Notes under the pieces: model-generated | Told to the model about the DNA's origin: nothing | Database searches by the model: none | The model's input: only the letters and a program-made list of their open reading frames with translations | Program-made: the position numbers and the translations under genes | Assembly: GCA_018292915.2 (NCBI GenBank) | Contig: JACVVK020000294.1 | Span: 540,001-604,000 of the forward strand | DNA: 64,000 nt | Direction of reading: 5' to 3' | From: Batillaria attramentaria | Taxonomy: Eukaryota > Mollusca > Gastropoda > Batillariidae | Part shown: in pieces, positions 11,462 to 22,600 of the stretch | Numbering within the stretch: the stretch's first letter is position 1 | Layout: each line of letters starts with the position of its first letter

Positions 11462-14400
11462 CTAAACATCAATATAATCCGAATCATCATCATCATCAAA
11501 TGCAGAGAACACAGGAGTCAGAGTATCACTGCACTTGCCACCGCTCTCCTCCACCACGGCATCAGTTTGTATGACATCAGGAGAACTATGTACACGCCCT
11601 CTGCTGAGACTCTTCTCCCTCTTGATGGCCACCAGATCATCCAAACAATCACTAGATCCAACCGTGACCTCTTCCCCTGGTTTCTCTTCCTCGGCGATTG
11701 TTACTAAAGCTGCAGAACCACAGACAGCCCTCGGGACAGAAGCATCTTTGCTACCTTCAACAGATCCATCTCTGACTTCACTTATGGTTATTTTTTGTGG
11801 CGTGGTGTTATTGATGTCCTCTTCTGTGGTCTGTGCACCAAGCGCATGTCTTTCCGTGGCAGTTTTTGCATTCGTTTTAACTTCTGCAGATTTGTCTTTA
11901 TCAAATGCTGTCATTGCTTGTAGTGCAGTGACATCGGTGTGCTCCTCTGCAGTGACTGCCACGCTGGACACTTGGTTTTCTGCGATTGCATCAGCACCCG
12001 CATTACTTTCAACAGGCCCGTCCTCATCAGAGAAAGTCACTTTTTTGTATACAGTGGTTTCGGTGCGCACTGCCTCTGTGTCATTCACAGTAGGCTGCAC
12101 CTGTCTTTCTGGGACTAATTCTGCATCTGTAGCACCATCAACATCAATCGGTTTCTCCTCATCACAAAAAGTCACCCTTTTGGGTGCAGGAGTATCGGTG
12201 TACACTTTTTCAGCGACCTTCATTTCTGTGGTAAAGTCAGTATCTGCGATATCCTCATCAGATCTGTTCTCTTCTACTCCTGCAGTTCCAGAGCTGGTGC
12301 ACACTCTCTGCATGGCAGCTGCTTCAGATCTTCCTTCTCCACTGACATCTTCAGAGGCAGAAGTGTGTTCTTCAGGTACTGCAAAACCGCTGGAGTCTTT
12401 GCTTTTTAGAAGTGCCAAATCAGCCATTTTGTCTGTATGCTTCTCCTGCAATGTTTCTTTACACGTGACATGGTCATGCCTCACTGACTCCAGGACTGCT
12501 GCTCCACTTTCACTGTGCATTTCTTTTGGAGTTTCTACACCTGTACAAAGTCCCTCAAGCATATCAGGCTCGGTACCTGAAGTTTTCACATTAGCACATG
12601 CATCATCCAAGACCTTTTCGCTGGGTGTTGGTTTTTCAGTGACAGGCTCAACGTCTGTAGTTTCTGTTGAATACTGCACATCTTCTCTCACTGTTTCCCT
12701 GGCAATTTGTATGTCAGTGGTTTGTGTCAGGTCGGAGGTTTTCACACCGGTGTTCAAATCTTGCGTGGTATCCACACTTGAACTGTTCTCTTTGTGATGA
12801 AGTTTGTCAACTGTTTCCGAGTGTCGAGTTTTTGGGTCAGTGTGTGCTCCCACTGAAGGTACAGGCTTTTCTTCACCAACGAATGCCACATGAGAACCCT
12901 TGGTATGACCACCTTCATTCACAGGACCTTTGTGCGGACTCCTTTTCTCCTGAAGTTTAGCCACTCTTTTCACCATAGTGTGTGCTTCTGTTTTTGATTC
13001 TTTACTGGGACTTATTCCCTCAAAGAATGTCACAAGTTCTGGAACATGAATTTTGACAAGCTCTTCTTGCTCACCTGTGTCACTAGAGTTATGCTGCTCA
13101 TGGTCTGTATGCGATGTCACAGGCTTTTCAGCATCGCTATGGTCCAAGTGCACGTCTTCCATTGTGCGGCTGTAATGATGGCTCCTCTGCTTACCAGCTT
13201 TTGACAGACCAGGTCTATTGGCGTCAGTACAAATTTTATTTGCGTAGTCAATACTCTTTGCTTTCTCACTAGATGGCAGCGAATGCACATTGCTTAGCTT
13301 GGTGTGTGTAGTGCTCGTGTCGGCCTTACAGGAAGTTACTTCCTGACTGACTTTCACCTTATCTGAGGCAGATGCATCTGCATCCTTCTGCAGTTTGTCT
13401 GTGGTTGTGACAGTTTCGCTTTCCTCATTGTTCGTATGTAAACTTGTATGGTCAGTTTGAGCAATGGTTTTATCTGAGATCTTTGTGTAAGGTTCCTTTG
13501 AAACAGCAATTGTCGCATAGTCTGCAGTATTAGCACTTGTTGAAACTTTGTCATGCACTCCCACATCGAGGCTCTCTGTTTCTGTGTCTGTAGTCAAACA
13601 GGCTGTACTGGCTTGCACACCAACATTCGTGCTTTCATCAGATCTTTGTGCTTTGTCACCCACAGGTGTCACTTCTTCTGCGTCATCGTTAACACAAGCC
13701 TGTAGTACATGAGCAATTCCTGTTTCTTTGCTCACAAACTCCTTGTCGCTGGTAACCTCAGCTGAGGCAGCATGCGCACCACTTACATTGTCTGCTTCAC
13801 TCACGTTTGCTGATGTTTCATCCAAGACTCCCGTGGTCTGACTCCTCAGCTCACTGCCCGCTGCTGCAGAAGTAGCACCATCAGATTTGTCTCCCATGTT
13901 AGTCAGGTTTAGTGTTAGGCTGCCACATTTCCTCCGGCTACGCAGATCAGCGCATGGGACTTCAGTGCCCACATTGCTATGCACACCGTCAGATTTGTGT
14001 TGCATGCTAGTTTTCACGGGGTCTTCAACAAGTTCTCCTGTCAGCGTTTCATCCCTGGGTCCACTTCCATCACTTGTCACCTTTCGGCCTGTGATCACTT
14101 CACTCACATTCACATACACACCGTCACTCTCGTCGTCAGAATCCGGACTTTCTCCCTCTGTAGTTTTCCCCGATTCCATGCCATTCACATTTGCTGGCCT
14201 TTCATCAGCAGCTCTTACACTCTGGCTCTTCAACTCACGGAGTGCAGCAGCTTCTGTATCAGTCGTGGACTCAACATCTTTAACACCATCGCCACGGTGA
14301 AGATCTTCTCTGCTGCTTGTCACCAACTCCTTACCATTCACACCAGTCATCGGATCATCTGCCACTTCCATGTCAGGACTTTCCAACACATGGCCGGCCA

Positions 14401-17400
14401 TGGCAGCGGTGTTGACATACAGGCCATCGCTAATACTAGTGCTGGGACTCTCATGTCCCGATCTTCGATTGATCATCTCTTGGCAGCCGACGGGGAAAGA
14501 CAGCGGAGCGTCAATGTTGCGGAAGTAGTGTTTGAGGGAGACGTATCTGTGTCGCAACACTAACTGATCGATGGACTCGAAAACAGCCAGAGCTGCATTG
14601 AATCCGTAGCCTCGGCCGTGTGGGCGCACAACGTAGCAGTGCTGCACCGTAGGAGGACCACCACTTGTTGGGACCACCCTGAGTAAAAGAAAAAGAAAAG
14701 TTATCAGATGGGGAAAAACTCCCAGCACAGTAACCCATTCACTGACACACACAGTTTGGGTCGGTCACAGATAGCATTGTTCGGAACGTGGTGTTAACTA
14801 AATCCCAAAATAAATGCAATTAAAAAATTTCAGGACCTAAATAGCAGAACTGACCACTCACACCACGTGATTGTAAAGTGTTAACGTCTGGTGTGTGAGA
14901 GAATGCATATGATTCACGTGTGTGTGTGTGTTGTGTTCAGATCACGGTGCTTTAGGCCAAGAAACTGGGATAAAGTGCTGGTATAATGTGATTATTATAA
15001 TTACAGAGAACAGAAACTTGCCCTGCCTCTAGAGAGTTTTCTTCAGTCCTTGGAACGACTGGATTTTGAACAAGTTTGACAACGGGGCTACATTTCTGTG
15101 TGGATGGCAGTGAAAGGGTTTAAAAAAAATAAAATCAGTGAACCAAAATACACATAACATACTTGTAATGGTTTCAAGACAGCAACCATATTGCAAAACA
15201 AGAGAAGTCGGAAATACAAAATGGCGCATTGTCTGAATTTCACACCATGCAGTACAATGTAACCCTCGCATGACATTTCATCCAAAAGACCATCTGCTCA
15301 GTACTGTTAAAATACTCATAGGACAGCAAACAGATTATCATTAGATTTGTTTTGAGCCTTCTGCTTTCCTTTCAGGGGTGGAGGGCGGGGGACATCTAGT
15401 GAGAACATGCCACTTATTTCCTCACACCAACGTGCAAACGGAAATGTGGGAGGGGGACTGGAAAAAAGTTCTTCGGATCTCCACTCAGTGCAACGGCTGT
15501 AAAGATCACCAGTAGAAGCTTCTTGATGTGATTGTCTCCCCTTAGACCACACTGCACATCACCAGTGCAAATCAATTTTGTGCTCTCAAGAAGAGGCAAA
15601 AGTGCAGCTTGCACTACATTTTGACAAAGTGTAGCTGTCTCTACCCACCTGTACCCTGCCAGTGATTGCTGTCTCCACACTCTTCTGTGGTGGCGACATA
15701 AAACACTATGACACAAACTTACACTAAGCCACAGTCAGTATCCACTTCCAAAGCAGAGAGGAACCTCGTAATCATTCATAACCACGTAAAAAAAAAATAC
15801 AGCAAATATAGCTAGGAAATCAAGTGCATGCTCACACAATAGAAAGGACGTATGGAAAGTGCCGCTTGTCTTTGCGTCGCAGGAGAAACGCCCCATGCGG
15901 AAGGCCCTCCAATTTAGAAACAGCCTGGTCCCGATCGCACTGGACAAGCCACATGCTGCGGTCAAACTCTGAAGTGGCCACTTGAGGCTCCATCACTTGT
16001 GTCAGGAATTCTTCATCCACTCCCATCTGCATCATCTGCCTAGAGACATGAACTTTACGTAAGAGTTGTGATACACCTTTGTGCTAAATACATTCGCCAG
16101 TGTGACATAATGGATTGCTAAACCTACCAATGTTGAAAAAATTCTGGTGTTTACAAACATGTTACAATTAAACACACGAATGTCACTCTCTCGCTCACCG
16201 AGACGACAGTCAAAGATGGTGGGCATTTATTCTCTGTTCCATATGTGCACCTGTGCGTACAGTCATTTACATGCATGTCGGGTTCTCAGTGACAGAGGGG
16301 TACCAGAGATGATATCAGAGCACTGAATCAGTGAATGGTCGAAGGGAGACAATGAGATAACTCTTGTTAGTGTGAATACTGTACAAAAGGATATTAAATC
16401 CTTGAATACCCACCCACCCATGCACTTTTCAAGAAGACTGACTGACCTGGTGAGCTCCTCACGCCGTTCCTCCAGTTCCATCACTTTGGCCTCCACCAGC
16501 TTCAGTTCCGTCTGCAAGTCCTGATCCTTGACCGAATGGAGATTGCAATGTGATCGCACTGCGTGCAGTTTGTCTTGGATTTCACAATGTCTTTTGGCAA
16601 TCAGACGAGTGTTCACCGCAAGACTGTATGTACAGAAGACAGAAAAAAACAATGAATGACTCCTGTATGCCCGCATAAAGCTGGTATCCAAATTTTTAAA
16701 AAGCTTGGGGGTGGAGGGAGTTGGAGAGAAACGCTGTAATACCAAGCACGAAAGAATCTGCTATGTCTAGCACAGCTGGGTATCAAACCAAAGATGTCAT
16801 GGTGACTGCAGCAATGTCAGCTCAGACACACAATTTCAGCTGCTAATGTAATTCACGCTCAGTTGGTATGGTTCGCCCGCGATGGGGTGCAAATGTACAC
16901 CAGTTATATGCAGGGGGAGCAAATGTACTCCAGCTCTCTACTCAGCAGGGTGATTGTACCCTGCCTTTCAGTCCGGTCAGCTCTTGTGATATTTCCATGC
17001 TATATTCATCGAAAGGCTCCTTTCCAAAGAGTGAAACAGTTACAAATTGTGACAGATACTATACACATACATAGACACCTTCACCATCTGATGGCTACAT
17101 TCATTTAACTCCTAACTGTCCACAGCCCTACCCCCCCCCCCCCCCCCCCCCCCCCCCACCCACACTATATGACAAGACTTACCAAAACTCATGGGACCAC
17201 TAAACAGCACTAGACAGCACTCCACAGCACTATTACACAAGGCGTGGGCATTCTCAGGGAGGCCCGTTTCTCCCCCCCCCCCCCCCCCCCCCCGAGGACG
17301 CACATCCCGCAGCAGATTTCATAATCTCTCATAATCCCTTTGCCTGCTCAGGGCAGTCTTGTGTATAGCTCATACAGCTGTGAGTACGTCACATTATGGT

Positions 17401-19584
17401 TTTTTGCTTGTTGTGACGGGACTTGTCTCTTGTTGTCTACCGCCCTCAAGTCAGTGGGAAGTGCTTGGGGAAAGTTGTAAGGGGGCCTGACTGAGTGTGC
17501 TGTTAGCTATTAGGTGGCCAATACCCCAACTAGGAGTGACCGTGGTATTCACAAGAGGGTGTGAAATCGCTGAGCGTTGACCGCTTGACGGAGTGTGATG
17601 CAACATGACGGCAAGTTACGCTGTCTCTCGGGCAGACTGCTGGCCTCGAGGTTGCATAATATTGCTGTCTAGTGCTGTCTTGTGTTGTGACGATTTTGAT
17701 TCAGGATGTGATTCGTGTGTGGACAGTTAGGAGTTAATGCTTTAAGTTACATCTATAAAACAAAGTTAGCAGTCACGTGACTTCAACTCATGAGATTCAA
17801 CTTCAGGATACATTTGCATCCCATCACACGCTGCTGGTGTACATTTGCTCCCCCTGCAAATTACTGGTATACATTTGCACCCCCAAACAGGCGAACTATA
17901 TCAACTGAATGTAATTGACAGAAACACTGATCACCTCGTGGCACACTGAACCTTCTGTTTACTCACAAATTGTAACCTACTGAAAGATTTGTTCTCCCCT
18001 TCCTCTCACCTTTTCTCCTCTTCCTGCGACAGACTTCGAACACACTGCTTTTCCGGGTCATCATTATCTCCCAGCTCCATACCATCTTCAGTCAAGTCAG
18101 AAAAATCAGGGACCCCATGCAGTGTGCCAGACAACTGTCGGATTGTGCCCTTCGGATCAGCCTCTTTTTCATACAAAACACCGGAATCGATGCTGGCCTG
18201 AAGCACGATCTGATCGTAGTACATCTGTTTCACTATTTCCAGGGCTGGCATCATAAGTCTGCACACTGTCACCGTCTGCAACATATGGCAAGCTTCCTAA
18301 TGATTACATGAAGCAACAAAAATACCCTGGTACCACTGTCGATAACCTAAGAAACCAAAATATTTGCTGAGGTTGTCACCCAATACTGTAATTTGACTTT
18401 ATTTTGCGCTTGTTTGGTACCATTTAATGCCCCGCTTTTTTTTCCTTTCCATTTTTTTTTTGTTTCCTTTTTTTTTTTTTTTTTTTTGTCACACTGTAAT
18501 TCAGCCAAGACAAGGTGAAACAACAGGGACTATCCAAATTCCATACCAAATCTCACTCAATGCACCAGTACATGTGTACTAAAATAAAACAAAACCTAAA
18601 GCTCAGTCAATTTAGGATCCTAACCAAAGGCACATTCGATCTGGGATCCTGACCACAAATGTTATGCGTTTCCAGCGGCATTTTCCATCTTCCAGTGGTG
18701 TTTTCCATGTTTTGAGTATATCCTAATACCACATGCATCGAGGGTCCATTCACACACGCACACACACACACACACACACACAAGGAAACAGATGCTGACC
18801 GCACTCAGCATTACATCACCCATGCCTACACCCACCTTGTCCAGTTCATCATGCCGCTGTTGTAGGATGGACAGTCTAGTCTGTGCCTTCAGTATGTGTT
18901 GACTGAGGTCATACAGCTCCTTGAACACACCATACTGGCTGACCTCTGTCTCACTGGACTGATGGCACACAAATTAATTTGAAAAAGTAATAAAATGAAA
19001 AACTGCCTACAAGGAAAATGCATGCGGTCAAGGCTTGCAATATCAGGAAGGGAAATAACTTCACCAATGCAACTCTTGTATGGCAATAGCAGTTGTTTCG
19101 TTTTGCTCTGGAAACATGGACGTGGCTTGTCCCTGATAAGCCTGGGTGTCGCTGAATTAGAATGCTGGCTAAATGGCAAACGCACACCCAAATTTGTCAG
19201 TCTATCTGTTACGACCCAACAATACACAACCTCATCTGAACAATGTCTCATTGTCAGCACTAAAACAACAATAGAGAAGTCTACCTCACAGCTATCATCA
19301 TCTGAAAAAAAACAACCATCCTAACCACCACAGATTTGACAGTCACTTGGTCCCTTTTTTTCTGATGATGTTTCTTCCTTACCCTACACACTGCCCCCTT
19401 CAGGTAGATGTCCAGGCGCTTGTTGAAGGATGCCAGAGAGTGGGTTTTGTAGAACTGCACCAGATCCTCTAGGGAGGAGAAAGGCATGTCCCCAGGCGCC
19501 AGCCCATACCTGCCGTTCTCGTGGTACACCCTCACACATCGTCCACCACCTTCATATCTGTAACAGGACAAGCACTGTTAGAGC

Positions 19585-19616
<32 letters not shown>

Positions 19617-22600
19617 AAAAAAGAGAAAAAAAAAAAGAAGAGTAAATGTAGTTTTATCTCAAACCAAGTCATGTGATATGGGTCATCACAGTCACATGAT
19701 GCAGCAGCATTACCATTAGCTCCCGGCAATAAATAAAATAAAGAAAACCTGGAGGTCCCTGAGAAACACTCCCCCACCCCCCACCCCCCAATCCACTGCA
19801 CAGCCTGAGGGCTAGGAAAACTTGAATTGGTTTTAAACATTTTATGCACGTAAGGACGCAGATTTGCAGATCGCCATCAAACAGTAACACAACAGAGCAC
19901 AACAAGTCAAAACTTATAAGTGTGTGCATATGAACCAAGTTGCATGCATGGCGGAGAAACTGCCCATGAAGAACTGAAGGAGATAAAAAGTCGTAGGAAA
20001 AGAGAAAAAGAACAGAAATCATTTTGGCTAACTAAGAAAAGAAAAAGAACAGAAGTCGGATAATACATTTTAAACACAATGTGAGCATCTGTCCCACCAA
20101 TATTTACATATGCATATAAGTGACAATCTGTAGATGTTGAATTATCTCAACAGGTAAAGTTTCACAACGGAAGAGACCTGGGTGTAAAGTATCCTCCCGT
20201 TTTTTATCGACGCCAGAAAACCACTAGCACATGAGAAAATTTGCTTGGAAGACAGAGCTCACACTGTGTGCACTGACTACTCTGCCATCTTGGACAACTT
20301 CAGAACTTGACAAAGCTTGACCTGGGGTCGAACTCATGCTTCACGTTGACAGCAGCGATGGCCGTTTAGCAGCGCCCCCACTAGTCAGATACACTTCCTG
20401 TTGCACCGTTGCTTAAGCCTTATTTTCCAGTATTCACTTCTGTGATGTCTTGCAGCACAGAAAAAAAAAGACCTTGTAGTGCGAATGACTGACTGACCTG
20501 ACAGTAAGAGTGAAGTCACCAGCCATTTTGCTGTCTCGTATCAAAAATGATCCATCGGGGAGTCCGGACAACTTCTTCTCTGCATCATCTCTGTGAAGAT
20601 GTAACCAAAGAGACCTGTTAGTGCACCATCATGGTAATTTGCTTCAGTATATTGCAGAATCAAAATATTTAAACTAAACTTTTAAAAAAGATTTCCTTGG
20701 TAAAGCCTTGTACGGTGGACTTCAATGCATGTAACATGGGAAGGATTCACATCCATTGGAACTACAATAAGACAAATTTTGCACAGAAATGATATGACAT
20801 GTCCGCTTTGGGGAGAAAGTAGTTAGATACAGGGTGAGCAGTGGTTTAATAGGTAGCACGCCGCTGCGCTACTGAATGGCCGTCACTAATGTCACGGCGA
20901 GGAAGTGTGGGTTCGAGCCCAGGTCGAGCCTGTGATATGTGATACCAGTTTTTCCTGGCTGCTGGGCTGCTCATCGGGGGTTTTTCTCCGGGTTATCCAG
21001 CTTTCCTCCCCCAGCAAAATTGCTAAATTGTAAAAAAAAAAAAAAAAAAAAAAAAGGATAGGTATTGGGTGGCGCTGCACTGCAGCGACACACCTCCCCC
21101 GGGGGAAGCAGCCCAAATTTCCCAAAAGCGACAATAAAGTAGTAAAAACAAAACAACAACAACAACCAAAAAAAAAAAAAAACAACAACAACAACAAAAA
21201 CAAACATAAATCAGTCTATTACCAATGTCCAATGCGATAGGAAGCCCTTGTCACTGTGAAAGCTACAAGACTCTCAACCCAGACCATGCCATGGCTGATT
21301 CTGCCAAAGTGTGGTACGATGAAAGTAACTGTACTGATATTTTTGTTAATGTTTACAGAAGGCATAGTAAAGTTTACTTAGTATAGTTCGCTCTCTTTAG
21401 AGGGTTAGTGGGGCGGTCGGTGGTCTAGTTGTTAGGAGACTTGTCACCAATGCGAGAGGTCATGGGTTCGAGTCCCACTTGGGACAAAGAATTTTTCCTT
21501 CTCGTATGTGGCACCATTCATTCGGGCCGATCGTCAGGGGTTCTCTCCGGGTCCTCCGGCTCCCCCCCCCCCCCCACTTTGGAAATGTTCATCCCACCAA
21601 ATTTTTAAAACAAATGCAATTCTAAATTCCGAAATTTCAGTAGCTGAGCTGACCCTTCGCACCACGTGATTGTAATGTGTTTATGTCCAGAGTGTGAGAG
21701 AATGCGTGTGATTCACGTGAGCATGTGTGTTAGGTTCAGTTCGCGGCGCTTTGAGCCGACTCATGAAATTGGGTAAAGCACCTACACAACACTCATTATT
21801 AGTATTATTATTATTAGTGTTAGGGCTACGTTTAGGGTTAGGGTTAGGACTGCTTCCTTGTAATGCCATGGTGCAATCATCCGTGTAGTGCATTTACACG
21901 AGATGCAAATGGACCTAAATGAGTAAACTATACCAGCTCAGCCATACTAAATGACTGTCATAAATGCCAGCAACTTTCATAGTAATGACTCACTCAACCG
22001 TTTGCATATCCAGACACAGTTCATGGGCGTAAAATTAATTACCACAAAACGGCACCCAGGAACTGAGTACAGAGCAGTCTGGTTTTTACCGAGCTTGAAG
22101 CAATTGCGACATGTACATGAATAATATCTGCATTAAAGTGACTCAGCAATGATGGCATATATCTAGTGAAGATAAGAGGTTTTTTTTCTTTTCTTTTTTT
22201 CTCTCTCTTTTTTTTTTTTTTTTTGGGGGGGGGGGGGGGCGGGGGGGGGGGGGGGGGCAGTGACAAGGCTGACATTTATTGCCTGAGCGTGTATTTTTGC
22301 TGTGCACACTCATGTATAACTGAACTGGCTGTTCAAGGGTATCAACTGTTTGTTCCAACAGGTCTATGTTCCTGGTGCTCTCTGTCCCCAGTGCTCTATA
22401 AGGTGACAGGAACATAGAGACCCTGGAACGCAGACCCGTGGAAACACAAAGCTGACATGGTTAAACGGGCTAATTCCATCTTGGCTAAACCAACTTATGT
22501 TTTGGAACAGTTCTGCTCGCAGTTCTGAGTGCACCTGTTTGCTCAAAATACTGATGGTTTGTGCAACTGTTAGAGTGATTCAACGTTGTTTACACTTCCC

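Noticed and set aside
11535..12797. 420-codon open frame on the plus strand
   Set aside because: It is antisense to the gene B tail exon. Its Ser/Val/Ala-rich protein is what the complement of Ser/Thr/Glu/Asp-rich codons produces. The minus-strand frame joins to a cSH2 domain, so it is the real one.
16853..17920. 8-bp target duplication ATGTAATT for the foldback element
   Set aside because: The left copy is separated from the TIR by 5 bp, so the match may be chance.
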